Shown here piece by piece: positions 1 through 9,708 of a stretch of 64,000 bases of DNA. The stretch's first letter is position 1, and each line of letters opens with the position of its first letter. The notes below the pieces were generated by a model. It searched no databases. It was not told the DNA's origin and saw only the letters and a list, made by a program, of their open reading frames with translations. The translations under genes were made by a program, and so were the position numbers. Source of the DNA: Ottowia sp. (GTDB lineage Bacteria > Pseudomonadota > Gammaproteobacteria > Burkholderiales > Burkholderiaceae_C); the NCBI RefSeq assembly GCF_016703145.1, contig NZ_JADJCO010000005.1, forward strand, positions 496,001-560,000. Reading direction: 5' to 3'.

Positions 1-221
1 TCCAGCGCGCCGATGTCGACGATGGCCTCGATCACCGGGCGGTAGGTCCAGACGTTGGGGCCGCGCAGATAGGCCATGCGGCGGATCACGATGTCGGCGA
101 AGCCGCGGGGCGGCTGCGCCGCGGCCGATGCGGCGGCCGTCTCGGCCAGGGCCTCGCAAGTGCGGGGATACAATCCGCCCCCGCTGGGCGAGCCGTGCTC
201 GCCTTGGTCGATTCGCCTCAT
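1..221 (-). CDS. cphA: Cyanophycin synthetase, N-terminal part (cut by window edge)
   Basis: The minus strand reads from an ATG at 221 to the window edge (73 codons). It contains AYLRGPNVWTYRPVIEA followed by IVDIGAL, the conserved start of the cyanophycin synthetase family (ATP-dependent polymerisation of aspartate and arginine into a storage polymer). The first ~45 residues are low-complexity and poorly conserved, and no clear Shine-Dalgarno precedes 221, so an internal start such as the ATG at 77 is possible. The gene diverges from the exporter at 302, which belongs to a family known to accompany cyanophycin genes. CphA and the paralogue CphA' cannot be told apart from this fragment. Confidence 0.8.
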   Translation of the reverse strand, partial: MRRIDQGEHGSPSGGGLYPRTCEALAETAAASAAAQPPRGFADIVIRRMAYLRGPNVWTYRPVIEAIVDIGAL

Positions 222-301
222 GATGGAGTGCGCTCGCTTTCCTTGAATTTCTCTTTGGAAGGGCCGCTGCCTGACGTTGCCGGCCCGCTTTTCTCGAACC
301 C

Positions 302-2602
302 ATGCCGCTTCAAATCACCCCAGCGTCCAGTCCGGCCGGAGGCTTGGTCCCGGCGTCCGAGCAGGCGGGGGTGCCGCTGCGACCCTCAGAGAACGTACGG
401 GGCACGCTGGAAGTTGACCTGGATGCGCGCCTGCGCTTCGGCGACGGGCTGATCCTGATTACAGATCAACGGCTTATCGCGCGGTTTCCGGATGAAACCG
501 GGTGGCACGCCTGGGAATTGAACCCCGGTCTGGCCCTGGGCCACCACGACCACGCCGGCGTCGGCACGCTGGAACTGCGCGACGGCACGGGCCTGCTGGC
601 CGCCTGGCGCTACACCCTCGGGCACAACCCCGCCGCGCTGAGGCTGCTGGGCCAGTTCGAGCAGGCCATGGCCGAGCTGGCCACGCGCGCCGCCGGCCGC
701 GCCGAGGCGCCGCCTGCCGACGACCCGGACGAACCGGCCGCCGAGGAGGAGGGCGACGCCGATGCCCCCGCCGACGACAAGCCGCCGTCCACCTGGACGC
801 TGCTGCGCCTGTGGCGCTTCGCCCATCCCTACCGCTGGCCCTTGCTGGCGGCCTTTCTGCTGACGCTCGCCAGCACCGCGGCCACCCTGGTGCCGCCGTA
901 CCTGACCATCCCGCTGATGGACAAGGTGTTGATCCCCTTCCAGAGCGGGCAGCAGATCGATACCGACCTGGTCGCCTGGCTGTTGCTGGGCCTGCTGGGC
1001 TCGGCCCTGGTGGCCTGGGTGCTGGGCTGGGCACGCACCTATATCCTGGCGCTGGTGTCCGAGCGCATGGGTGCCGACCTGCGCACCACCACCTACGAAC
1101 ATTTGCTCAAGCTTTCACTTGAGTACTTCGGCGGCCGGCGCACCGGCGACCTGATGGCGCGCATCGGCTCGGAGACCGATCGCATCAACGTCTTCCTGTC
1201 GCTGCACCTGCTGGATTTCGCCACCGACGTGCTGATGATCCTGATGACGGCGGCGATCCTGTTCTCCATCGACCCCACGCTGGCGCTGGTGACGCTGGTG
1301 CCGCTGCCCTTCATCGGCTGGATGATCCACGTCGTGCGCGACCGGCTGCGCACCGGCTTCGAGAAGATCGACCGCGTGTGGTCCGAGGTCACCAACGTGC
1401 TGGCCGACACCATCCCCGGCATCCGCGTCGTCAAGGCCTTCGCGCAGGAAGACCGCGAGGCCCAGCGCTTCAAAAGTGCCAATCACCACAATCTGGCCGT
1501 CAACGACAAGCTGAACAAGCTGTGGTCGCTGTTCTCGCCCACCGTCACGCTGCTGACCGAGATCGGCCTGCTGGTGGTGTGGGCCTTCGGCATCTGGCTG
1601 GTCAGCCGCCAGCAGATCACCGTCGGCGTGCTGACGGCCTTCCTGGCCTACATCGGGCGCTTCTACGCGCGGCTGGACTCGATGAGCCGCATCGTCTCGG
1701 TGACGCAGAAGGCGGCTTCGGGCACCAAGCGCATCTTCGAGATCCTCGACCACGTCTCCAGCGTGCCCGAGGCCTCCAACCCCGTGCCGCTGGGCCGGGT
1801 GCAGGGCCGCATCACCGTGCGCGACGCCAGCTTCCGCTACGGCAACCGCAGCGTCATACGCCACCTCGACCTGGACATCGCCCCCGGCGAGATGGTCGGC
1901 CTGGTCGGCCACAGCGGTTCGGGCAAGAGCACCATGGTCAACTTGATCTGCCGCTTCTACGACGTCAGCGACGGCGCCATCGCCATCGACGGCATCGACA
2001 TCCGCCAGGTGGGGTTGACCGACTGGCGGCGCCACATCGGGCTGGTGCTGCAGGAGCCCTTCCTCTTTTTCGGCACCATCGCCGACAACATCGCCTACGG
2101 CAAGCCCGACGCCACGCGCGAGGACATCGTCGCCGCCGCCCGCGCCGCGCACGCGCACGAGTTCATCCTGCGCCTGCCGCACGGCTACGACTCGCTGGTG
2201 GGCGAGCGCGGCCAGGGCCTGTCGGGCGGCGAGCGCCAGCGCATCAGCATTGCCAGCGCCCTGCTGATCGACCCGCGCATCCTCATCCTCGACGAGGCCA
2301 CCGCGTCGGTGGACACCGAGACCGAGCGCGAGATCCAGAAGGCCCTGGACAACCTGGTGCGCGGGCGCACCACCATCGCCATCGCCCACCGCCTGTCCAC
2401 CCTGCGCAAGGCCGACCGCCTGGTGGTGATGGACAAGGGCCGCAAGGTCGAGGAAGGCACGCACGAGCAGCTCATCGCCCGGCGCGGCGCCTACTGGCGC
2501 CTGTACGACGCCCAGGCGCGGCAGGAGAAGGCCGAGCGCGAGCGCATGCTGGCCATCGACGAGGACGACCTGGCGATCGCGTCGAAGGAGCCGCACCCAT
2601 GA
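302..2602 (+). CDS. Cyanophycin-associated ABC exporter (fused membrane and ATPase domains)
   Basis: A 766-residue half-transporter of the ABC-B (MsbA/ATM-like) type. Residues ~1-130 form an extra N-terminal domain, followed by an acidic Ala/Glu/Asp-rich linker. Six membrane segments lie at ~175-470. The ATPase domain has Walker A GHSGSGKST (~535-545), signature LSGGERQ (~640), Walker B ILILDEATASVD (~660-671) and the H-loop AIAHRLST (~695). It should act as a homodimer in the inner membrane. Its stop overlaps the DUF1854 start by four bases (ATGA), indicating translational coupling. Position beside a cyanophycin synthetase gene matches the family described as cyanophycin-metabolism associated; the substrate is unknown. 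The start at 302 has no strong ribosome site. Confidence 0.85.
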   Translation: MPLQITPASSPAGGLVPASEQAGVPLRPSENVRGTLEVDLDARLRFGDGLILITDQRLIARFPDETGWHAWELNPGLALGHHDHAGVGTLELRDGTGLLAAWRYTLGHNPAALRLLGQFEQAMAELATRAAGRAEAPPADDPDEPAAEEEGDADAPADDKPPSTWTLLRLWRFAHPYRWPLLAAFLLTLASTAATLVPPYLTIPLMDKVLIPFQSGQQIDTDLVAWLLLGLLGSALVAWVLGWARTYILALVSERMGADLRTTTYEHLLKLSLEYFGGRRTGDLMARIGSETDRINVFLSLHLLDFATDVLMILMTAAILFSIDPTLALVTLVPLPFIGWMIHVVRDRLRTGFEKIDRVWSEVTNVLADTIPGIRVVKAFAQEDREAQRFKSANHHNLAVNDKLNKLWSLFSPTVTLLTEIGLLVVWAFGIWLVSRQQITVGVLTAFLAYIGRFYARLDSMSRIVSVTQKAASGTKRIFEILDHVSSVPEASNPVPLGRVQGRITVRDASFRYGNRSVIRHLDLDIAPGEMVGLVGHSGSGKSTMVNLICRFYDVSDGAIAIDGIDIRQVGLTDWRRHIGLVLQEPFLFFGTIADNIAYGKPDATREDIVAAARAAHAHEFILRLPHGYDSLVGERGQGLSGGERQRISIASALLIDPRILILDEATASVDTETEREIQKALDNLVRGRTTIAIAHRLSTLRKADRLVVMDKGRKVEEGTHEQLIARRGAYWRLYDAQARQEKAERERMLAIDEDDLAIASKEPHP

Positions 2603-3069
2603 GCACCGGCTTTCCCGACCTGCGCCGCGACGCCTTCGGCCGCCTGGTGCTGACCGATGCTCAGGGCCATGAGCACGCCGGCGTGGTCGCCGTGCGCGCC
2701 TTTCCCATCGCCGCGCCCGACGAGGGCGTGAGCGTGCTCGACGAAGGCGGCCACGAGCTGGCCTGGGTGCCGCGCCTGGCCGAGCTGCCCGAGCCCCAGC
2801 GCACCCTGCTGGCCGAGGCGCTGGAGCAGCGCGAGTTCATGCCCGTGCTCAAGCGCCTCAGGTCCGTCAGCAGCTTCGGCACCCCCAGCACCTGGGACGT
2901 GGAGACCGACTGCGGCGACACCCGCTTCGTCCTCAAGGGCGAGGAAGACATCCGCCGCCTGGGCCCCGGCCTGCTGATCGTCAACGACGCGCACGGCGTG
3001 CAATACCTGATCCGCGACCTGAATTCGATGGACCGCGCCAGCCGCAGGCTGCTGGACCGCTTCCTTTGA
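2599..3069 (+). CDS. DUF1854 protein, cyanophycin-metabolism associated
   Basis: A 156-residue soluble protein with the DUF1854 pattern: an N-terminal beta-rich stretch with FPIAAPDEGVSVLDEGG, the central RLRSVSSFGTPSTWDVET block and the late ILIVNDAHG-like/IRDLNSMD block (seen as LLIVNDAHGVQYLIRDL near residues 128-145). There is no signal peptide or membrane segment. It overlaps the ABC exporter gene by four bases and is very probably co-translated with it. The family is known from neighbourhoods of cyanophycin synthetase genes; its biochemical role is not established. Confidence 0.85.
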   Translation: MSTGFPDLRRDAFGRLVLTDAQGHEHAGVVAVRAFPIAAPDEGVSVLDEGGHELAWVPRLAELPEPQRTLLAEALEQREFMPVLKRLRSVSSFGTPSTWDVETDCGDTRFVLKGEEDIRRLGPGLLIVNDAHGVQYLIRDLNSMDRASRRLLDRFL

Positions 3070-3118
3070 GCGGGCGCCGCCGGCGCGGCGCGCATCGCCT
3101 GAATGCGGAATCTACAAG

Positions 3119-3174
3119 CAAAATTGGCCTTCAGCCAGCGCCAGTATTGCGCAAGCTGCTCTTGATATGAGAGC
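3119..3174 (+). repeat. Dispersed ~60 bp repeat, copy 1
   Basis: Contains CAAAATTGGCCTTCAGCC, then CAGTATTGCGC and an AGCTGCTCTTGATATGAGAGC tail, matching the family (TGANTCAAAA / GGCTCTAGCCCGC / TATTGCGC / AGCTAT). It lies downstream of the DUF1854 stop and before the decayed TfoX gene. Confidence 0.75.
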
Positions 3175-3236
3175 AAAAAGGCATCGCCAGCCTGCCGCAA
3201 GGATTTCGTCGATGCGCGCCAAAAGGGGGATCAAGG

Positions 3237-3445
3237 ATGGTCGCGAGCGCTGCCTTTGCCGAGTTCCTGAAAGAACAACTGGCCCCGCTCGGCCCGGTCA
3301 CCCTGCGGCTCATGTTCGGCAAGACCGGGGTGTCCCGTGAGGGCGTCATGCTGGGAACACCCTCTATTTCCGCCGGAACGGCTGTACGACGAGCCGCAAG
3401 AACTCATCGCCTGGGCGCAGGCGGCGATGGCGACAGGCGGTTCAG
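3237..3445 (+). pseudogene. Decayed TfoX/Sxy-type protein gene
   Basis: Three adjacent frames carry pieces of one TfoX N-terminal-domain protein. Frame 1 from the ATG at 3237 reads FAEFLKEQLAPLGPVTLRLMFGKTGV. A second frame at 3356-3379 reads NTLYFRRN. A third, from ~3374, reads ERLYDEPQELIAWAQAAMA, the usual C-terminus of the domain. The middle of the family (about 30 residues) is missing and the frame shifts twice, so no functional product is possible. Its 3' end overlaps the end of the convergent SDR gene. TfoX-type proteins are linked to competence regulation in gamma-proteobacteria; short TfoX-N proteins elsewhere have no settled role. Confidence 0.75.
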
Positions 3446-4363
3446 ATAGAGCGCCTCGAAACCGGCTCGCCAGGAAGGATGCGCTGGCTTCCAGTCGAGG
3501 GCGCGCTTGGCTTTTGCGTTGGATGCACCGCGCTGCTCGTTCATGTAGTAGACCCGTATGTCGCCGATCCGCTCGCGGGCAGCGGCGGCATCCTCGCGGT
3601 TCGGCGGCGGCGCGCCAAGAAGCCTTGCGGCGAACGGCAGCCATTCGTTCAGGGGGACAGGTGAATCGTCAACGATGTTGTAGATACCGGGCGTGTCATG
3701 CGCGAGAGCCTGGATGGTGGCTGCTGCGGCGTCGCGCAGATCAATGAATGAATACGTGCCGGCGCCGGAGCCGACGAGGGGATACGTCCCGTCTCGAATC
3801 GCGCATGGAATGAAGCCATTCGCGTCCCAACTGGTGCCGGGGCCATAGAACCACCCGTACCGAAGGACGGTGCCGGACATACCCTTTGCGTGCAGCGCTT
3901 GCCGTTCGAGCGAAGCCACGGATTCCACGAAGGCGCGAACGCTCGCGGGTCCATCCAGATAGAGCGGAGTCTCCTCGTCGGTCAATCCGGTGCCGAGCGG
4001 TGAGCACACGAAAGAAATGCTCTGCGCGATGAAGCGGCGCACCCCGGCAGCGCGCGCCGCCGCGACCAGATGGCGCGTCCCATCGACGCGCACCCGCATC
4101 GTTTCCGCGTAGGGGTCGCCGGTTTTCGTGCCGAAGGCCGTGAGTTGCTGGATCACGACCTCTGCCTCCGACTCGGCCACCAGCCGGGCGAGTCGTGCCT
4201 GGTCGTATACGTCGCCCATCACCGGCGCGGCGCCCACGCTGGCGAGCGCCGCCGCGCTGTCCGATGAGCGGGTCAGCACGACGACCCTGTGCCCTGCGGC
4301 CACGAGCAAGGGAACGAGGTGACGTCCGATCGCACCTGTTCCGCCAGCCAGAAATACACGCAT
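3404..4363 (-). CDS. NAD(P)-binding epimerase/dehydratase family protein (extended SDR)
   Basis: 319 residues beginning MRVFLAGGTGAIGRHLVPLL, a Rossmann fold with the GGTGAIG dinucleotide motif of extended SDRs. The start at 4363 is chosen because an AGGAG Shine-Dalgarno lies about eight bases upstream and the fold starts directly there; upstream in-frame codons give only a low-complexity leader. The usual YxxxK pair is not obvious (the region has QSISFVCSPLG), so it is an atypical SDR and its substrate is unknown. Base composition is somewhat less GC-rich than flanking core genes, and it adjoins a decayed gene, suggesting an accessory patch. Confidence 0.75.
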   Translation of the reverse strand: MRVFLAGGTGAIGRHLVPLLVAAGHRVVVLTRSSDSAAALASVGAAPVMGDVYDQARLARLVAESEAEVVIQQLTAFGTKTGDPYAETMRVRVDGTRHLVAAARAAGVRRFIAQSISFVCSPLGTGLTDEETPLYLDGPASVRAFVESVASLERQALHAKGMSGTVLRYGWFYGPGTSWDANGFIPCAIRDGTYPLVGSGAGTYSFIDLRDAAAATIQALAHDTPGIYNIVDDSPVPLNEWLPFAARLLGAPPPNREDAAAARERIGDIRVYYMNEQRGASNAKAKRALDWKPAHPSWRAGFEALYLNRLSPSPPAPRR

Positions 4364-4455
4364 CGAAGGCTCCTCTTCTCCACGAGATCCGCTGCCGAGA
4401 GAAAGCTGATCCTGATTCCATCTTGCCACAGGGCCTGGCAGTCCTCATCAAATAA

Positions 4456-4471
4456 CTGTATAAACAATCAG
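4456..4471 (+). promoter_or_regulatory. LexA-like SOS box
   Basis: CTGTATAAACAATCAG fits the CTG-N10-CAG SOS-box pattern, with an AT-rich centre and flanking AA/TA. It lies 18 bases before the start of the PA0069-type radical SAM gene, where LexA would block transcription. The P. aeruginosa homologue PA0069 is, from my memory of the SOS literature, a LexA regulon member. Confidence 0.65.
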
Positions 4472-4488
4472 TATTTAATGCGATAGCC

Positions 4489-5595
4489 ATGCCCGACTTC
4501 GATCTCCACCCGCCCGACCTGCAACCCATCCTCCTGCACCCGCGCAAGGGGCGCGGCGCCGTCTCGCAGCCGGCGCACCGCTTCATGGCCGAGCGGCGCG
4601 GCGGCTTCGACGACGGCTGGCCGCCCGGCGAGGACGGCGCCGCCTTGCCGCCCGCCACCGAAGTGCTGTTCGAGGACGCCCGCAGCGCCATCAGCGCCAA
4701 CGACTCCATCGACATCCCCTTCGACTATTCCGTCAACCCCTACCGGGGCTGCGAGCACGGCTGCATCTACTGCTTCGCGCGGCCCACGCACAGCTACCTG
4801 GGCTTCTCGCCGGGGCTGGACTTCGAGACCAAGATCGTCGCCAAGCGCAACATCGCCGCCGTGCTGGCGCGCGAGATCGCCCGCCCCGCGTACCGGCCCT
4901 CCGTCATCAACATCGGCCCGGCCACCGACTGCTACCAACCCGTCGAGCGCGAGCTGAAGCTGACGCGCGCCGTCATCGAGGTGCTGGGCGCGGCGCGCCA
5001 CCCGTTCTCGCTCATCACCAAGTCCAGCGGCGTGGAACGCGACCTCGACCTGATCGCGCCCCTGGCCGCTCGGCGGCTGGCGGCGGCCTACGTCACCGTC
5101 ACCACGCTGGACGACCGGCTGGCCCGCATCCTGGAGCCGCGCGCCGCCTCGCCCCGGCGTCGGCTGCGCACCATCCGCGCGCTGGCGCAGGCCGGTGTGC
5201 CGGTGGGCGTGAGCGTGGCGCCGCAGATCCCCTTCATCACCGAGGACATGGAACGCGTGCTGCAGGCCGCGCGCGAGGCCGGCGCCGCGCGCGCCTTCTA
5301 CACCGTGCTGCGCTTGCCGTGGGAGCTGTCGGGCCTGTTCCAGGACTGGCTGCAGGCGCATTTCCCGGACCGGGCCGCGCGCGTGATGGCGCGCGTGCGC
5401 GAGATGCGCGGCGGCCGCGACTACGACGCCGCCTGGGGCCAGCGCATGCACGGCCAGGGCGTGTGGGCCGCGCTGCTGCGCCAGCGCTTCCACGCCGCCT
5501 GCCAGCGGCTGGGCTTCGACCGCGACCGCACGCCGCTCGATCTGGGCCGGTTCCGGCCGCCCGCCGGGGAGGGGCAGGGCGAGCTTTTTGATTAA
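4489..5595 (+). CDS. PA0069 family radical SAM protein
   Basis: 368 residues with the radical-SAM cysteine cluster C88-EHG-C92-IY-C95 preceded by NPYRGCEHGCIYCFAR, typical of the SPL/PA0069 group related to spore photoproduct lyase. Later conserved segments include NIGPATDCYQPVERELKLTR and VTVTTLDDRLARILEPRA. It should bind one [4Fe-4S] cluster and SAM. A LexA-like box lies immediately upstream, pointing to induction by DNA damage; a nucleic-acid repair role is an inference. The stop codon TAA lies inside a dispersed repeat copy. Confidence 0.88.
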   Translation: MPDFDLHPPDLQPILLHPRKGRGAVSQPAHRFMAERRGGFDDGWPPGEDGAALPPATEVLFEDARSAISANDSIDIPFDYSVNPYRGCEHGCIYCFARPTHSYLGFSPGLDFETKIVAKRNIAAVLAREIARPAYRPSVINIGPATDCYQPVERELKLTRAVIEVLGAARHPFSLITKSSGVERDLDLIAPLAARRLAAAYVTVTTLDDRLARILEPRAASPRRRLRTIRALAQAGVPVGVSVAPQIPFITEDMERVLQAAREAGAARAFYTVLRLPWELSGLFQDWLQAHFPDRAARVMARVREMRGGRDYDAAWGQRMHGQGVWAALLRQRFHAACQRLGFDRDRTPLDLGRFRPPAGEGQGELFD

Positions 5596-5648
5596 ATATC
5601 GGCTCTAGCCCGCTTCCGTATTGCGCTGATAGCTATCGTATTTGTAGT
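5590..5648 (+). repeat. Dispersed ~60 bp repeat, copy 2
   Basis: ATATCGGCTCTAGCCCGC, then GTATTGCGCTGATAGCTATC and TTTGTAG. It overlaps the stop codon of the radical SAM gene and fills the gap to the convergent dnaJ. Confidence 0.85.
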
Positions 5649-5665
5649 ATTCGCAGGCGCAGCCC

Positions 5666-6799
5666 TCAGGCGCCGAAGAAGCTCTTCACCCGGTCGGTCC
5701 AGCTCTCGGTGCCGGGCGAGTGCTTGGCGCCGCCCTTGCGCAAGGATTCATCGAACTCCTTGAGCAGCTTGCGCTGGTGTTCGGTGAGCTTGACCGGCGT
5801 CTCGACGCTGATGTGGCAGTACAGGTCGCCGGGGTAGCTGGCGCGCACGCCCTTGATGCCCTTGCCGCGCAGGCGGAACTGCTTGCCGGCCTGGGTGCCG
5901 TCGGGGATGTCGATGGCGGCCTTGCCGTTCAGCGTGGGCACCTCGATCTCGCCGCCCAGCGCGGCGGCGGCGAAGCTGATGGGCACCACGCAGTGCAGGT
6001 CGTCGCCGTCGCGCTCGAAGATGTCGTGCTTCTTGAGCCGGATCTCGATGAACAGGTCGCCCGGCGGCCCGCCGTTGGTGCCCGGCTCGCCGTTGCCGGT
6101 GGAGCGGATGCGCATGCCGTCGTCGATGCCGGCGGGGATCTTCACCTCAAGGGTCTTCTGGCGCTTGACCTTGCCCTGGCCGTGGCAGGCGGTGCAGGGC
6201 TCGGGGATGATGCGCCCGGTCCCGCGGCAGTGCGGGCAGGTCTGCTGCACGCTGAAGAAGCCCTGGCGCATCTGCACCACGCCCTGGCCGTGGCAGGTGG
6301 CGCAGGTCTTGGCGCTGGTGCCGGGCTTGGCGCCGCTGCCTTGGCAGGTGCCGCACTCGTCCCAGCTGGGGATGCGGATCTGCGCGTCCTTGCCGGCGGC
6401 GGCTTCTTCCAGGGTGATCTCCATCGCGTAGCTCAGGTCGGCGCCGCGGTACACCTGCCGTCCACCGCGCCCGCCGCCGCGCTGGCCGCCAGCGCCGAAG
6501 ATGTCGCCGAAGATGTCGCCAAAGGCCTCGGCGAAGCCGCCAAAGCCTTCCGGCCCGCCGCGCATGCTGGGGTCGACGCCCGCGTGGCCGAACTGGTCGT
6601 AGGCGGCTTTCTTCTGGGGGTCGGACAGCATCTCGTAGGCTTCCTTGACCTCCTTGAACTTCAGCTCGGCCCCCTGCGGATCGCCCTGGTTGCGGTCCGG
6701 GTGGTACTTCATCGCCAGCTTGCGATAAGCCTTCTTGATCTCGTCGTCCGCGGCGTTCTTGGGCACGCCCAGGACTTCGTAATAGTCGCGTTTGGCCAT
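5666..6799 (-). CDS. dnaJ: Chaperone protein DnaJ
   Basis: About 377 residues. A J-domain at the N-terminus (MAKRDYYEVLGV, with the HPD motif in YHPDRNQ) is followed by a Gly/Phe-rich region, four zinc-binding CxxCxGxG repeats (CGTCQGSG, CATCHGQG, CPHCRGTG, CTACHGQG) and the C-terminal substrate-binding domain. It stimulates DnaK ATPase and delivers unfolded clients. The ATG at 6799 gives the standard MAKRDYYE start; the longer reading would need a TTG. It follows dnaK by ~115 bases that contain a strong hairpin, and is probably in the grpE-dnaK-dnaJ heat-shock operon. Confidence 0.97.
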   Translation of the reverse strand: MAKRDYYEVLGVPKNAADDEIKKAYRKLAMKYHPDRNQGDPQGAELKFKEVKEAYEMLSDPQKKAAYDQFGHAGVDPSMRGGPEGFGGFAEAFGDIFGDIFGAGGQRGGGRGGRQVYRGADLSYAMEITLEEAAAGKDAQIRIPSWDECGTCQGSGAKPGTSAKTCATCHGQGVVQMRQGFFSVQQTCPHCRGTGRIIPEPCTACHGQGKVKRQKTLEVKIPAGIDDGMRIRSTGNGEPGTNGGPPGDLFIEIRLKKHDIFERDGDDLHCVVPISFAAAALGGEIEVPTLNGKAAIDIPDGTQAGKQFRLRGKGIKGVRASYPGDLYCHISVETPVKLTEHQRKLLKEFDESLRKGGAKHSPGTESWTDRVKSFFGA

Positions 6800-6876
6800 C
6801 TGCGTTCTCAAATCGTCCTAGCAGGAACGCCGCGCAGCCGAATGTCCTTGCGGAACATCTTCTGCGCGGCGACACG

Positions 6877-6902
6877 GCGCGGGCCTACCGGCGGGCCCGC
6901 GC
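6877..6902 (-). terminator. Hairpin between dnaK and dnaJ
   Basis: A perfect 9 bp stem (GCGCGGGCC pairing with GGCCCGCGC) with an 8-base loop sits in the dnaK-dnaJ spacer. It has no following U-tract, so it is more likely a partial terminator or an mRNA processing/stability element than a strong terminator. Confidence 0.45.
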
Positions 6903-6913
6903 ATCGCAGGGCT

Positions 6914-8860
<1,947 letters not shown>

Positions 8861-8902
8861 GTCGTGTTCTCCGTGAATGCTGAAATGTGGTTGGATGTCC
8901 TG

Positions 8903-8931
8903 AAATTGCGGCTGGGCGCGCGGCTTTCAAG
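8903..8931 (-). promoter_or_regulatory. Possible second heat-shock promoter before dnaK
   Basis: On the minus strand CTTGAAA (8925-8931) is followed after about 13 bases by CGCAATTT, loosely like the sigma-32 pattern CTTGAAA ... CCCCATNT. The same stretch forms a GCGCGC hairpin, which could instead be an attenuating structure after grpE. Weak evidence. Confidence 0.3.
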
Positions 8932-8953
8932 CGCGCGGACGCCCGTTGAGGCC

Positions 8954-9538
8954 TTATTTCGGTGCGGCGACGGTGACGAGGGCGGGGCGCAGCACCCGGT
9001 CGGCGATGAGGTAGCCCTTTTGCAGCACGCCGACGACGGTGCCCGCGTCCTGGTCGGCCGGCACCACGCTGATGGCCTGCTGGGTGGCGGGGTCGAACTT
9101 GGTGCCGGCGGGCGGGTTCACCTCGACCACCTTGTTGCGCTCCAGCGCCGACAGCAGCTGGCGCAGCGTGGCCTCGGTGCCCTCGCGCAGCTGGGCGGCG
9201 GTGGCGTTCTCGACCTTCAGGCCGGCTTCCAGGCTGTCGATGGCGGGCAGCATGCTTTCGGCGAAGGATTCGACGGCGAACTTGCGCACCTTGGCGACCT
9301 CCTCGTCGGCGCGGCGGCGGGCGTTGTGGGCCTCGGCCTGGGCGCGCAATGACTGGTCGGTCAGTTCGGCGAGCTTGGCCTTCAGGGCCTGGACCTCGGC
9401 CAGGGCGCTGTCCAGTTGCGCGGCGGCATCGGCCTCGTTCGCCGCCGCGGCGGCCTCGATCTCCTCGGGACTCATCGGCGGATCGAAGGCGTCGGGCGGG
9501 GTCTGTGCGGGGGGATGGCTGGGAATGGGGTCGGACAT
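8954..9538 (-). CDS. grpE: Nucleotide exchange factor GrpE
   Basis: 194 residues starting MSDPIPSHPPAQTPPDAFDPP at 9538. An acidic/Ala-rich N-terminus leads into a long coiled coil (ALAEVQALKAKLAEL, residues ~45-95) and the C-terminal beta domain with PAIDSLEAGL and VVEVNPPAGTKFDP, VLQKGYLIADRVLRPALVTVA. It promotes ADP release from DnaK. A clear sigma-32 promoter lies ~50-80 bases upstream, and dnaK and dnaJ follow on the same strand. Confidence 0.95.
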   Translation of the reverse strand: MSDPIPSHPPAQTPPDAFDPPMSPEEIEAAAAANEADAAAQLDSALAEVQALKAKLAELTDQSLRAQAEAHNARRRADEEVAKVRKFAVESFAESMLPAIDSLEAGLKVENATAAQLREGTEATLRQLLSALERNKVVEVNPPAGTKFDPATQQAISVVPADQDAGTVVGVLQKGYLIADRVLRPALVTVAAPK

Positions 9539-9589
9539 GCTCTGCGAAAGACGATGAAGAATCTGAAAAAGAAGGGCCTGTGTCCCTCC

Positions 9590-9617
9590 AGATGGCCGCC
9601 CTCGGCCGCTTTTCAAG
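9590..9617 (-). promoter_or_regulatory. Sigma-32 heat-shock promoter of grpE-dnaK-dnaJ
   Basis: On the minus strand CTTGAAA (9611-9617) and GGCCATCT (9590-9597) are separated by 13 bases, close to the sigma-32 consensus CTTGAAA-N13-CCCCATNT. It is correctly placed upstream of the grpE start at 9538. Confidence 0.65.
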
Positions 9618-9654
9618 TGCGGGAGCAGCCCCGGATTGTCCTCCCGGAAAGACG

Positions 9655-9680
9655 CAAGCCGCCCTGGCGTGGGCGGCTTG
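9655..9680 (-). terminator. Intrinsic-type terminator after the FKBP gene
   Basis: A perfect 10 bp stem, CAAGCCGCCC pairing with GGGCGGCTTG around a 6-base loop, lies 29 bases after the FKBP stop on the minus strand and just upstream of the heat-shock promoter. The trailing T-tract is short (CGTCTTT), so termination may be partial. Confidence 0.6.
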
Positions 9681-9708
9681 AAGGCGCGGGAGGGCGCAGG
9701 CCTGTGCT

